NCBI GenBank assembly: GCA_040387375.1
Contig: JAZKDW010000026.1
Span: 1-64,000 of the forward strand
Reading direction: 5' to 3'
DNA: 64,000 nucleotides
Origin: JAZKDW01 sp040387375
Lineage (GTDB): Bacteria > Pseudomonadota > Gammaproteobacteria > Burkholderiales > Burkholderiaceae_D
Under the pieces are notes generated by a model. The model did not search any database and was not told where the DNA came from. It saw nothing but the letters and a program-made list of their open reading frames with translations. Numbering within the stretch: the stretch's first letter is position 1; each line of letters opens with the position of its first letter. Shown here in pieces: positions 24,824-33,650 of this stretch. Position numbers and translations under genes: made by a program.

Positions 24824-25957
24824 CTATGCGATCTGGCGCCCTGCTTTCCAGACACCCAGCACAATGGGAATCGTACCGACCAGACGTACCCGCAAGAAGT
24901 CGGCACGCAATGCGGGGGCAATCTGGCCACGATCGAGCAGGCCGACCATCCAGGCCGGATTGCGGCTCACGGTCGCCACGGATTTTGGCAGGCTGAAGCC
25001 TTCGCGCTGCAACAGAAAGGCCGCATGCAACAGGCTCGCCGGTACGTAATCCGAGGAAAGGACATCAAGCAGGTCCGCGCGCGCCAACTCGGCGGCAGAT
25101 ACATTGCCGGAATGCGAGCCGCCCCGCACCATGTTTGGCGCGCCCATGATAATGCCGAGTCCCCGTTCGCGGGCGGCACGAGCGGCGGCCAGCGTGGTCG
25201 GGAATTCCGAAATCGATACCCCATCCAGGACACCTTCTTCAACATGCGCGACCGTCGTGTCGTCGTGCGTGGCAAGCGGCACCGGCGCTGCGCGCCGCGT
25301 GCAACTGGCGACCACGTCGCGCCGGTTAGCGGCGGCAAAGGCCCGCTGGCGTTCCTGCAGACCGATCAGCATCGAGTCCACCTTGTCTTCACTCCAGCCC
25401 CGCTTGCCGCTGACATACGTCCGATAGTGGCTGATGTCAGTCCACTGCCGTTGACCCGGCGTGTGATCCATCAGCGATACGAGCTTGAGACGTTCGTCAT
25501 GCAAAAAAGGGGAAAACATGTCGAGCAGACGTTCTTCGGCCAGCTCCAGCCGGATATGCAGATAATGATCGGCCCGCAATACACCCGCGGCGATTGCCTG
25601 CCGCAGCCCGTCGGTGCACGCCTGCAAGGTCTCGTTGCGCATGCTGTGCGAATCGATGTCGCCAACCGAGATTGCATCAAGAACGGTGGTAATGCCGGAA
25701 GCCGCGATTTGCGCGTCGTGCGCGATGATGGCTGGCATGACTGGCCAGTTCACCTTGGGGCGCGGCATCAAATGCTTTTCCAGGTTATCGGTATGCAGTT
25801 CCACCATCCCTGGCAGCAGGTAGTCACCGTTCCAGTCCTCCGCGACCGCGCCTGTAGCGCCTGGCGCAACGTCGGCGAACAACTCGCCATTGACCACCAG
25901 TGTTCCGAGGAATTCTTCATCGGCGGTGACGATGCGGGCGTTGGTTATCGTTTTCAT
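24824..25957 (-). CDS. phnM: PhnM, alpha-D-ribose 1-methylphosphonate 5-triphosphate diphosphatase
   Basis: 377 aa amidohydrolase-fold protein of the E. coli PhnM type. Metal and substrate blocks: YLLPGMVELHTDNLEKHLMPR, LVSLMDHTPGQRQW, VPLATHDDTTVAHV, ISEFPTTLAAA, IIMGAPNMVRGGSHSGNV and DVLSSDYVPASL. It removes pyrophosphate from the triphosphate made by PhnGHIL, giving the PhnJ substrate. It overlaps phnL by ATGA and closes the phnGHIJKLM transcript. A second, divergent PhnM-like gene lies at 30704. Confidence 0.93.
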   Translation of the reverse strand: MKTITNARIVTADEEFLGTLVVNGELFADVAPGATGAVAEDWNGDYLLPGMVELHTDNLEKHLMPRPKVNWPVMPAIIAHDAQIAASGITTVLDAISVGDIDSHSMRNETLQACTDGLRQAIAAGVLRADHYLHIRLELAEERLLDMFSPFLHDERLKLVSLMDHTPGQRQWTDISHYRTYVSGKRGWSEDKVDSMLIGLQERQRAFAAANRRDVVASCTRRAAPVPLATHDDTTVAHVEEGVLDGVSISEFPTTLAAARAARERGLGIIMGAPNMVRGGSHSGNVSAAELARADLLDVLSSDYVPASLLHAAFLLQREGFSLPKSVATVSRNPAWMVGLLDRGQIAPALRADFLRVRLVGTIPIVLGVWKAGRQIA

Positions 25958-26667
25958 GAATTGGCTGGAACCAGTGATACCGGTTGTACCGGCTGAATGG
26001 GAAAAAGGCGTGTAGCCAGGGCGTGGCGGACGTATTCGTCATGAAAAATGCCGACGATTGCCGCACCGCGTACACGTGCCTCATTGATCATCTCGATCAC
26101 GGTATCGCGGTTGCCCTCGTCGAGTGACGCAGTCGGTTCGTCCAGCAAAAGAATCGGGTATTCACTGATCATGGTCCGCGCAATATTGACGCGCTGCTGT
26201 TCGCCACCGGAAAACGTCGCCGGAGCGACATGCCAGAGCCGCATCGGCACACGCAAGCGCGTCAGCATCCTTTCCGCCCGGTCTTTTGCGGCATCGGCTG
26301 CCACGCCGCGCGAGCGCAACGGTTCCGCGACCAGGTCGAGCGTCGAGATGCGCGGAATCACGCGCAGGAACTGGGTCACGAAACCCAGGCTGGTCTGCCG
26401 CACTGCATGCACTTCTTGCGCCGATGCGGCGGACAGGTTGACCCACTCCTCGCCATGTCTGACCGAGACGCAGCCGCTGCTGGCGCGGTAATTTGCGTAC
26501 AGGCAGCGCAGCAGCGTGCTTTTTCCCATGCCTGACGGCGCATGGATCACAACACATTCGCCGGCATCCACATCCATATCGACGTCGCCAAGGATGGGCA
26601 AGTGAAGTTCACCCTGCAAGTGAAGGATGAAGGTCTTGCACAGCTTGCGGACTTTGATTCTTGTCAT
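25954..26667 (-). CDS. phnL: PhnL, ABC-type subunit of the C-P lyase pathway
   Basis: 237 aa from the ATG at 26667 (MTRIKVRKLCKTF); a longer frame to 26733 overlaps phnK and is rejected. Walker A APSGMGKST, ABC signature FSGGEQQRVNIART, Walker B ILLLDEPTASLDEGNRDT. PhnL is an ABC-family ATPase without a membrane partner, needed with PhnGHI to form ribose 1-phosphonate 5-triphosphate. Ten bases separate it from phnK. Confidence 0.93.
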   Translation of the reverse strand: MTRIKVRKLCKTFILHLQGELHLPILGDVDMDVDAGECVVIHAPSGMGKSTLLRCLYANYRASSGCVSVRHGEEWVNLSAASAQEVHAVRQTSLGFVTQFLRVIPRISTLDLVAEPLRSRGVAADAAKDRAERMLTRLRVPMRLWHVAPATFSGGEQQRVNIARTMISEYPILLLDEPTASLDEGNRDTVIEMINEARVRGAAIVGIFHDEYVRHALATRLFPIQPVQPVSLVPANS

Positions 26668-26677
26668 TGCCGTTCTT

Positions 26678-27454
26678 TCATGCTTGTAATACGGAAGACA
26701 CCAGCAGCTGGGTATAAGGATGCTGCGGATCATCGAGGACCTGATCGGTCAAACCTTCTTCCACCACCTGACCGTTGCGCATGACCATCAGCCGGTGCGC
26801 GAGCAGGCGGGCCACGGCCAGGTCATGCGTGACAATGACGGCGGCAACATGCAGCTCGGATACCAGCTGGCGCAGCAGATCGAGCAGGCGCGCCTGCACT
26901 GACACATCGAGGCTGGCCGTCGGTTCATCCATGAAAATGAGACGTGGTCTGGTAACCAGGTTGCGTGCTATCTGCAGCCGTTGCTGCATGCCGCCGGAAA
27001 AATCACGCGGCAAATCGTCGATGCGGGCGGTATCGATTTCAACTCGCGAGAGCCATTGCGCCGCTTCGTTCCGGATATTGCCGTAATGTCTGGCGCCGAT
27101 CGCCATCAGCCGCTCACCCACATTGGCGCCGGCCGATACATCGCTGCGCAGGCCATCGCGCGCACTCTGGTGCACGTAACCCCAGTCGGTGCGCGACAGC
27201 AGGCGCCGGCGCGCTTCGGTGATCTGGTAGAGATCGACCACACCCTCATGGCGCGTCGAAAACAGGACCCGGCCACCCTCCGGCGCGGCCTGCCCGGCCA
27301 GGCTGTTGAGCAGCGTCGTCTTGCCGGAACCGGATTCACCAACGATGCCGAGCACTTCGCCGGGATACAAGGTGAGATTGACACGATCGCATGCCACGTT
27401 GGCGCCGAAGCGGCGCGTCAGGCCTTCCGCCTGCAAAAGAGGAATCGTGTTCAT
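26678..27454 (-). CDS. phnK: PhnK, ABC-type subunit of the C-P lyase complex
   Basis: 258 aa from the ATG at 27454, which overlaps the phnJ stop as ATGA. Walker A GESGSGKTT, signature FSGGMQQRLQIARNL, Walker B RLIFMDEPTASLD, and an H-loop VTHDLAVARLL. PhnK docks on PhnJ in the core complex and couples ATP hydrolysis to its opening. Length and blocks match E. coli PhnK. Confidence 0.93.
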   Translation of the reverse strand: MNTIPLLQAEGLTRRFGANVACDRVNLTLYPGEVLGIVGESGSGKTTLLNSLAGQAAPEGGRVLFSTRHEGVVDLYQITEARRRLLSRTDWGYVHQSARDGLRSDVSAGANVGERLMAIGARHYGNIRNEAAQWLSRVEIDTARIDDLPRDFSGGMQQRLQIARNLVTRPRLIFMDEPTASLDVSVQARLLDLLRQLVSELHVAAVIVTHDLAVARLLAHRLMVMRNGQVVEEGLTDQVLDDPQHPYTQLLVSSVLQA

Positions 27455-28344
27455 GTCAGCTCCGCGCCGATGTCGGATTGCCGGCCCGCGCAATAGTCGG
27501 TATCGCTGCACACGTACATGCGCTTGCCCTCGTCATCCATGATGACCTCATCGAGAAAGCTGTCGTCTGCGTCGCACAGGGCGCAGCGATGTTCCCATTT
27601 CTCTATCTCGAACGGATAGTCCTCGAAGTCCAGACTCTTGACCGAGGTATAGGGCGGCACCGCATAAATGCGCTTTTCGCGGCCGGCGCCGAACAGCTGC
27701 AGCGCCGGACTCATGTGCATTTTCGGATTGTCGAATTTCGGGATCGGCGAAGGCCGCATCAGGTAGCGCCCATTGACGATCACCGGATAGTCGTACGACG
27801 TTTCGATTTTCCCCAGGCGCGCGATGTCTTCGTACAATTTCACGCTCATCAGACCGTAGTCTGCCATCGCATGGTACTTGCGGGTCTGCTCTTCACGCGG
27901 CTCAAGCCAGCGCAGCGGTTCCGGGATTGGCACCTGGTAGACCATGATCTGACCCGCGCACAGCGGCGTTTCCGGAATGCGGTGCCGGGTCTGGATCAAT
28001 GTGGCTTCCGTGGTTTTTTCAGTGGTGGCGACCCCGGTGGTGCGGCGAAAAAAGCGCCGGATATTGACGGCGTTGGTGGTGTCGTCGGAACCCTGGTCGA
28101 TGACCTTGAGGATATCCTCCTGACCAATGACAGCGGCCGTCACCTGGATACCCCCGGTACCCCAACCGTAAGGCAGCGGCATTTCGCGGCCGCCAAACGG
28201 CACCTGATAGCCGGGAATGGCCACCGCCTTCAGGATCGCGCGCCTGATCATGCGTTTGGTTTGCTCATCGAGATAGGCAAAGTTATAGCCGGCTTCCGGC
28301 TGTTGCGCGGCCTGCACTTCGGGTTGTTCGGAAACGGCTGGCAT
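27451..28344 (-). CDS. phnJ: PhnJ, radical SAM C-P lyase
   Basis: 297 aa. The four-cysteine pattern of PhnJ, CX2CX21CX5C, is present at Cys254, Cys257, Cys279 and Cys285; three hold the 4Fe-4S cluster and one provides the thiyl chemistry. GYNFAYLDEQTKRMIRRA at the N-terminus and QILMVYQVPIPEPLRWLEP are family blocks. It cleaves the C-P bond of 5-phosphoribosyl 1-phosphonate, releasing alkane and the 1,2-cyclic phosphate. It shares one base with the phnI stop. Confidence 0.95.
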   Translation of the reverse strand: MPAVSEQPEVQAAQQPEAGYNFAYLDEQTKRMIRRAILKAVAIPGYQVPFGGREMPLPYGWGTGGIQVTAAVIGQEDILKVIDQGSDDTTNAVNIRRFFRRTTGVATTEKTTEATLIQTRHRIPETPLCAGQIMVYQVPIPEPLRWLEPREEQTRKYHAMADYGLMSVKLYEDIARLGKIETSYDYPVIVNGRYLMRPSPIPKFDNPKMHMSPALQLFGAGREKRIYAVPPYTSVKSLDFEDYPFEIEKWEHRCALCDADDSFLDEVIMDDEGKRMYVCSDTDYCAGRQSDIGAELT

Positions 28345-29489
28345 CAGGCGGCTTTCTGGGAAGGGGACGGCAGATCGTGTGGCGCGGGTTCTTGCCGCGC
28401 CGCGGCGGCAGCACGCCGCAAGCTTCGTATCAAGCTCAGCTCAGACTGAAAATCGACATAGTGCGGCAGCTTCAAGTGCTGCACAAAGCCAGAAGCTTCA
28501 ACATTGTCCGAGTGGTACAGGACAAATTCCGCCATCTGGGCTGGCGCGCTGATTTCTTCCTTCAGCTCCTGGGCCCGTAGCGAACGATCGACCAGCGCCA
28601 TGGCCATCGCCTTGCGTTCTCCATGGCCGAAGGTCAAGCCATAACCGCGCGTGAACCGCGCCGGCTCGGTGTGGGAGCCGGCAAACTGGTTCACCATCTG
28701 GCATTCGGTCAGTTCGATTTCGCCTATTTCAATGGCAAAGCCCAGCTCTTCCGGCATCACTTCCACAGGCACCCCGCCCTGGCGGATTTCGCCGGCAAAA
28801 GGATGGTTGCGGGCATAACCACGCTGGGTCGAATAGGCGAGTCCGAGCAGGAAACCTTCGTCGCCACGCGCCAGGCTTTGCAGACGCAGCGCACGCTCGG
28901 CGGGAAAGCGCAGCGGGTCGCGCGTCAGATCCATTGGTTCCGGATCGCCTTCCGGCACGGCTTCGGCTTCAATCAAGTCTTCAGCGTTCAGGAAGTCGAG
29001 CACGGATGGCGTGGACGCCGCATGTAAGGCAGGCTCGATGCCGGAAGGCGCAGGCGTTGCCGGTTCGACGCCGGCCTGCGCCTGCGCCGCCAGTGAAAAA
29101 TCGAGCAGGCGCTGGGTATAGTCGTATGTCGCGCCGAGAATCTGGCCGCCCGGCACGTCCTTGAAGGTAGCCGAAATGCGGCGCTCGATCACCATGCGTG
29201 TGGTATCGACCGGCACCGTCGATAACAGGCGCGGCAAGGTGGTGCGATAGGCACGCAGCAAAAAGATCGCCTCCAGCAAATCGCCCGACGCCTGCTTGAT
29301 TGCCAGCGCCGCGAGATCGCGGTCGTACAGCGAACCTTCGCTCATCACGCGCGCCACGGCCAGCGGCATCTGTTGCCTGATCTGGCCGATCGTCAATTCG
29401 GGCAACGCAGTGTCGCCGCGTCGCTTGCGGGCCAATGCGGCATAGGATTGCTCGATGGCCTTTTCGCCGCCCTTCACTGCTACATACAT
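28344..29489 (-). CDS. phnI: PhnI, nucleosidase subunit of the C-P lyase complex
   Basis: 381 aa. Opens MYVAVKGGEKAIEQSYAAL as in all PhnI proteins. Other blocks: MPLAVARVMSEGSLYDRDLA, SISATF-type ribose/purine site around RRISATFKDVPGG, YTQRLLDFSL, and the C-terminal FVLYHSDNVEASGFVQHLKL that binds the complex. It catalyses displacement of adenine from ATP by phosphonate together with PhnG, H and L. The gene starts 21 bp after phnH. Confidence 0.95.
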   Translation of the reverse strand: MYVAVKGGEKAIEQSYAALARKRRGDTALPELTIGQIRQQMPLAVARVMSEGSLYDRDLAALAIKQASGDLLEAIFLLRAYRTTLPRLLSTVPVDTTRMVIERRISATFKDVPGGQILGATYDYTQRLLDFSLAAQAQAGVEPATPAPSGIEPALHAASTPSVLDFLNAEDLIEAEAVPEGDPEPMDLTRDPLRFPAERALRLQSLARGDEGFLLGLAYSTQRGYARNHPFAGEIRQGGVPVEVMPEELGFAIEIGEIELTECQMVNQFAGSHTEPARFTRGYGLTFGHGERKAMAMALVDRSLRAQELKEEISAPAQMAEFVLYHSDNVEASGFVQHLKLPHYVDFQSELSLIRSLRRAAAAARQEPAPHDLPSPSQKAA

Positions 29490-29510
29490 GGGGATATCTC
29501 CACAAAAGTG

Positions 29511-30113
29511 TTACACATGGATACGCGTGGTGCGCGGCAAACCGACGATCGCATTCGCGCAGCAAAAGACCACGTCGACACCGAGCGGGAAGCCGGCTGC
29601 GTTCTCGAGCCACTGGGCATCGAAATCGTCGGGCAAACCTTCTACGCGTAACTTTCTGGTCTCGGCAATGCCGGGTCCGGACAGCACGCGCACCGGGCCT
29701 TGAGTTAGCGATGCAACCTGTATCAGTAATGTGGTGGAGCGGTCCGGGTATTCCGGGCTGCCTTGCGCGAAGCTGGCTAATGTCATGTTCCGAAGCGAAT
29801 CGATCACGATCGCAAACGCGGCGACTTTCGGATCCGGCGTCAACGGACAGCCGCAGTGAAACCGCAGATAGGATTGCGTGGATGCAAAATCGGCTTCTGG
29901 CGCCAGCCATACCGGTGTTTCGAAATCGGCCAGCGTCAGTGCCAATGCGGTCGCAGCGGAACCAAGTGGCGCCGGGCCTTGTATCGCTACCGGCATGAAT
30001 TGAATCAACCCGGGTTCGGACAGCGCTTTCAAGACGGTACGGAAACTTCGCTGCGCATCATGCACCAGGTCGTCCCACGCCGGCAGCAAGGTCTCATCAG
30101 AAAGGGTCTTCAT
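29511..30113 (-). CDS. phnH: PhnH, C-P lyase core subunit
   Basis: 200 aa from the ATG at 30113 (MKTLSDETLLPAWDDLVHD), overlapping the phnG stop by ATGA; the longer frame to 30281 lies inside phnG. Blocks QRSFRTVLKALSEPGLI, ALTLADFETPVWLAPE, and YPDRSTTLLIQVASL match PhnH. It is a structural subunit of the PhnGHIJ hexa/octamer. Confidence 0.9.
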   Translation of the reverse strand: MKTLSDETLLPAWDDLVHDAQRSFRTVLKALSEPGLIQFMPVAIQGPAPLGSAATALALTLADFETPVWLAPEADFASTQSYLRFHCGCPLTPDPKVAAFAIVIDSLRNMTLASFAQGSPEYPDRSTTLLIQVASLTQGPVRVLSGPGIAETRKLRVEGLPDDFDAQWLENAAGFPLGVDVVFCCANAIVGLPRTTRIHV

Positions 30114-30580
30114 GCATCTTCTCCGCGCACCATGGTGATGAAGTCGACCTTGGTGGCCAAGGCCTGAGACCGCGTTTCGGCCAGGCGTTTTGCAAGTGCT
30201 GCTTCGATTGGCCGCAGTACGGTCTGTCGCACGGACTCCGATGCGTCCGATTGCATCAGCGCGTCGAACAGCGCCGCCCATTCCGCCTGGCGCGTATTGC
30301 GTCCGGCAACATACGCCACGCCCATTTCACCTGTGGCCAGGCGCAATGCGCACCGGGTCACTGACATTTCACCCAGGTTGAATTGAGTTCCGGTCCCGCC
30401 GGTTCTGGCCCGCACCATCGCGAGGCCAATCTCCGGGCGGCGCAGCCAGGTAAAGGACGGCAAGTCGCCGAATTGATCTACCGCTTGAGCGAGGACATCA
30501 GGAGGGGACTTCGCCAGGAGCCCCATCCATTGGGCGCGTTCCGGATTGGCAGGTGTATTGCTGGTATGCGTCGTTTTCAT
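30110..30580 (-). CDS. phnG: PhnG, C-P lyase core subunit
   Basis: 156 aa. RAQWMGLLAKSPPDVL at the N-terminus, WLRRPEIGLAMVRARTGGTG and FNLGEMSVTRCALRL are the PhnG signature, with the C-terminal LAETRSQALATKVDFITM helix. First gene of the phnGHIJKLM transcript. The upstream 120 bp separate it from the divergent second phnM and contain Pho-box-like sites for both directions. Confidence 0.92.
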   Translation of the reverse strand: MKTTHTSNTPANPERAQWMGLLAKSPPDVLAQAVDQFGDLPSFTWLRRPEIGLAMVRARTGGTGTQFNLGEMSVTRCALRLATGEMGVAYVAGRNTRQAEWAALFDALMQSDASESVRQTVLRPIEAALAKRLAETRSQALATKVDFITMVRGEDA

Positions 30581-30602
30581 GCACGCATTGGACCATCCAA
30601 AA

Positions 30603-30620
30603 ATGAAATCCTGATGACAT
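30603..30620 (-). promoter_or_regulatory. Candidate Pho box upstream of phnG
   Basis: Minus strand ATGTCAT-CAGG-ATTTCAT: two half-sites with an 11-bp period, 23 bp before the phnG start. The first half-site fits the consensus at six of seven positions, the second at five. Confidence 0.4.
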
Positions 30621-30637
30621 GCAGTGAGGTCTTCCCG

Positions 30638-30655
30638 GTGTCAAGCCGCGGTCAC
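30638..30655 (+). promoter_or_regulatory. Candidate Pho box upstream of the second phnM
   Basis: Plus strand GTGTCAA-GCCG-CGGTCAC: two half-sites with an 11-bp period, 48 bp before the start of the second phnM gene. The match is moderate, but position and gene function support it. Confidence 0.35.
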
Positions 30656-30703
30656 ATTTCACCATTACGATTACGATAATCCCATTTCCAACACAGGTGC
30701 CGC

Positions 30704-31915
30704 ATGGACAATAAAATAGTAATATACGGAGGAACCAGTCTGGTCCGCGACGACGAAGATTCACTTGGCTGGAGCCAGGCCGATATCGCCGTCACCGGCA
30801 GCCGCCTTGGAAAAATGAACACGATGACGGGTGCTGCGATACGAGGCGCCAACGCGGCATTCAATGCAGATGGCTTGCTGGTACTGCCGGGCATAGTCGA
30901 TCTGCACGGCGATGCATTCGAGCGGCAGATCCAGCCGCGGCCGGGCACTGCGTTTTCGCATGACATTGCCATGGCCGATACCGATCGACAATTGATTTGC
31001 AACGGCATTACCACCGCGTGCCACGGACTTACCTATTCATGGGAAGGGGGCTTGCGTGGCCGTGACGCGGCGTTGGCATTGATTGATCAGCTTGCGTTGC
31101 AGCGCGATACCTTCCAGGCCGATCATCTGCTCCATCTGCGATTTGAAAATCATCATCTGGATGGCTTGCAAGATGCGCTGGACTGGATCTCCCAGGGAAA
31201 AGTTGATTTTTTCGCCTTCAACGAGCATATGCCGTCGATTGCCGGCAAGTCGGCTCTGCCGGAGAAACTTGCCGTGTATGCCGAACGCGCACGCTGCAGT
31301 GTTCCGGATTTCTTGCAGCGGCTGCACGCCGCGCAGAGTCGTGCAAGCGAAGTGGCCGCAGCCATCAACACGCTTGCCGCCGCCTGCCGGTTGCATGACA
31401 TCCCCATGGCGTCCCATGACGACGAAACCTGTCTTGACCGCGAGCGGTATCACGGACTGGGCGTGACGATAAGCGAATTTCCGAAAACGCGGGAGGCCCT
31501 GTGTACTGCCGTGGCACTTGGAAACCGCGTCGTCATGGGCGCGCCCAACGTGCTGCTGGGCGGCAGTCATTGTGGCGGTCTTGCCGCGGCCGAAGCCGTC
31601 AGGGATGGCATGTGCGACATCCTCTCATCGGATTATTATTATCCATCGATGTTGCATGCTGCATTCAAATTGGCGAACAACAAAGTCTGCTCGCTGCCGA
31701 AAGCCTGGAGCCTGATATCAGAAAATCCGGCAATCGCGCTTGGGCTGGATGATCGGGGGCGCATCAAGGAAGGCTGCCGGGCTGACCTGCTGCTGGTTGA
31801 CGCGTCGGTACCGGGCACGGCAAGACTGATTGCCACGATTGCAGGCGGCAAGCTGGTCTACTGCACTGAGCCGGAACGCATGCTGGCCTTGCCCGCACTG
31901 TCACTGGCGGCATGA
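30704..31915 (+). CDS. Second PhnM-like amidohydrolase
   Basis: 403 aa, COG3454 type, clearly paralogous to PhnM but divergent: LVLPGIVDLHGDAFERQIQP replaces the canonical LHTDNLEKH block, and the lid region (TYSWEGGLRGRDAALALID) is different. Retained blocks are HLLHLRFENHH, FNEHMPSIAG, PMASHDDETCLDRERYH, ISEFPKTREAL, VVMGAPNVLLGGSHCGG and ILSSDYYYPSMLHAAF. The stop overlaps the DUF1045-PhnN fusion start by ATGA, so the two are coupled. It may be a triphosphate diphosphatase for a different ribosyl phosphonate or act elsewhere in the pathway. Confidence 0.82.
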   Translation: MDNKIVIYGGTSLVRDDEDSLGWSQADIAVTGSRLGKMNTMTGAAIRGANAAFNADGLLVLPGIVDLHGDAFERQIQPRPGTAFSHDIAMADTDRQLICNGITTACHGLTYSWEGGLRGRDAALALIDQLALQRDTFQADHLLHLRFENHHLDGLQDALDWISQGKVDFFAFNEHMPSIAGKSALPEKLAVYAERARCSVPDFLQRLHAAQSRASEVAAAINTLAAACRLHDIPMASHDDETCLDRERYHGLGVTISEFPKTREALCTAVALGNRVVMGAPNVLLGGSHCGGLAAAEAVRDGMCDILSSDYYYPSMLHAAFKLANNKVCSLPKAWSLISENPAIALGLDDRGRIKEGCRADLLLVDASVPGTARLIATIAGGKLVYCTEPERMLALPALSLAA

Positions 31916-33183
31916 CGAGGATGGCCCGCTACGCCTTGTATTTTGCGCCGATATCCAACACGCCCTGGTGGGATGCCGGCTGCCGCTGGTTCGGGCGCAA
32001 CGCGCTGGACGGCGCCGAGTTCCCGCAGACGCAGATTCCAGGCATATCCAGAATTCAACTGGCGAAGCTGACCGCACGCCCGCGTCGCTATGGGTTTCAC
32101 GCGACGCTCAAGCCACCGTTTGAACTGGCAGACGGTTTTTCGGAATCGCACCTCGTGGACATGGCCGCAGCGTTTTGCCACACACAACGGCCGATCGTGC
32201 TTGAGGACATGCGGGTACGGCCCATCGGCGACTTTCTTGCCCTGAGCCCCGCTGGCCAGAATGAGGAAATCAAGGCCCTGGCGATGCGCTGCGTTTCTTT
32301 TTTTGACCTCTTGCGTGCGCCGCCGACGGCTGGCGAGCTTCAAAAGCGGCGAGAAACAGGGCTGACCGCTCGTCAGGAAGCACTGCTGCAACGATGGGGT
32401 TATCCCTACGTCGATGAGGAATATCAGTTGCACATGACCTTGACCGACTCGATCGGCGCGCTCGACGAAGGCAGCAGAAACACCATCCATGAGGCAGCGG
32501 AGCGGCGATTTGCAGCCGCGGCGAACACGCCACTGGCAATCGACGGTCTTACGATATTCCGGGAAGAGCAGCCTGGCTCGCCGCTGCTGATCTGGCGCCA
32601 CTTTCCGTTCAATCCTGTGCAACCGGCATCGGCGATGCCGGCGCCCGGCCGTCTGTTCTACGTGGTCGGGCCATCCGGCGTCGGCAAGGATTCGCTGCTG
32701 CAGTGGGTACGGCAACGCGTGCCGGCCGACGCGGGTGTGGTATTCGCGCAGCGCACAATCACGCGGGCATCACATGCGAGCGAGACGTATGAGGCAACCG
32801 ATGTCGACACATTCGGGAAGTACGCTGCCGCTGGCCGTTTCTCGATGGTGTGGAAAGCCAACGACCTGTATTACGGCGTACGGCGCGGCATCGAAGCGAA
32901 CCTGAAATCCGGCCGCGACGTGATAATAAACGGCTCGCGCGAATACGTACCGCAGTTGGTACAGTCGTTCCCCGATGCCCAGGTCGTCTGGATCGAAGCA
33001 GATACCGCGACTATCCAGGAGCGGCTGGTATCGCGCCAGCGCGAAAGCGGCGCCGCATTGCTGCGCCGGATCGACCGCGCGCTGGAGTTTGCAGCACCCA
33101 CCGGACAAAAAGTGGTAAGGCTGGACAACAGCGGACCGCTCGACGTGGCAGGGCAGCGCCTGCTGGAATTATTGAAACTTTAG
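31912..33183 (+). CDS. phnN: Fusion: DUF1045 2H-phosphoesterase-like domain + PhnN ribose 1,5-bisphosphokinase
   Basis: 423 aa, two complete domains in one frame. Residues 1-235 are the phosphonate-operon DUF1045 protein, starting MARYALYFAP, with the paired H-x-T-L motifs of 2H phosphoesterases: HATLKPPF (His63) and HMTLTD (His174). Residues 246-423 are PhnN, with Walker A GPSGVGKDS (253-261), the guanylate-kinase-like YEATDVDTFGKYAAAG and INGSREYVPQL, and RLVSRQRESGAALLRRI. PhnN phosphorylates ribose 1,5-bisphosphate to PRPP. DUF1045 could open the 1,2-cyclic phosphate left by PhnJ, the step done by PhnP in E. coli; no phnP is seen here. That role is inference. Confidence 0.88.
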   Translation: MTRMARYALYFAPISNTPWWDAGCRWFGRNALDGAEFPQTQIPGISRIQLAKLTARPRRYGFHATLKPPFELADGFSESHLVDMAAAFCHTQRPIVLEDMRVRPIGDFLALSPAGQNEEIKALAMRCVSFFDLLRAPPTAGELQKRRETGLTARQEALLQRWGYPYVDEEYQLHMTLTDSIGALDEGSRNTIHEAAERRFAAAANTPLAIDGLTIFREEQPGSPLLIWRHFPFNPVQPASAMPAPGRLFYVVGPSGVGKDSLLQWVRQRVPADAGVVFAQRTITRASHASETYEATDVDTFGKYAAAGRFSMVWKANDLYYGVRRGIEANLKSGRDVIINGSREYVPQLVQSFPDAQVVWIEADTATIQERLVSRQRESGAALLRRIDRALEFAAPTGQKVVRLDNSGPLDVAGQRLLELLKL

Positions 33184-33650
33184 GAAAGTGCGATTGCGAA
33201 ACTGATGCCGTGCTGGGTGAAGCCGATACGCTCGTAAAAACGATGGGCGTCCATCCGCTTCAGGTTGGACGACAACATCATCTTGTAACATCCGGCCTCA
33301 GTTGCAATTGCAAGCGCACGTTCTATCATCGTTTCGCCAATGCCGGCGCCGCGTCGTGCGGGCGTCACCACGACCGCGTCCAGCATTGCCTGTGGCGCAC
33401 CGTGATGCGACGGACTTGAAAAGATCATCAAGGTAAAGCTTGCCACCGCGACCTTGTTTTCGAAGACAAGGTAAGCACGGAAATTCGGGTACTGCGCCAT
33501 GTCCGCCAGTACCGCCTTCACACTGGCGCTGTCCGACGCATGGGCGGGAGCGCTTTCCTCGTCATCCATTTCAGCCATCAATGTGGCCAGGATATCTGCG
33601 TCGTTTTCCGTGGCGAGACGCAATTCAATGTCCAGCGTGGCACCTTTCAT
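33180..33650 (-). CDS. GNAT acetyltransferase, PhnO-like by context
   Basis: 156 aa from the ATG at 33650, which has GGAGG upstream and overlaps the HD gene stop by ATGA. GNAT elements: IELRLATENDADILATLMAE, AYLVFENKVAVASFTLMI, acetyl-CoA loop VVTPARRGAGIGETMIERAL and the closing FYERIGFTQHG. PhnO proteins acetylate aminoalkylphosphonates; being last in a phnCDE-HD transcript supports that, but sequence alone only gives GNAT. The stop is convergent with, and overlaps by four bases, the phnN fusion. Confidence 0.78.
   Translation of the reverse strand: MKGATLDIELRLATENDADILATLMAEMDDEESAPAHASDSASVKAVLADMAQYPNFRAYLVFENKVAVASFTLMIFSSPSHHGAPQAMLDAVVVTPARRGAGIGETMIERALAIATEAGCYKMMLSSNLKRMDAHRFYERIGFTQHGISFAIALS

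Noticed and set aside
27391..28449. 352-codon plus-strand frame
   Set aside because: Antisense to phnJ/phnK, His/Arg-rich, no recognisable domain.
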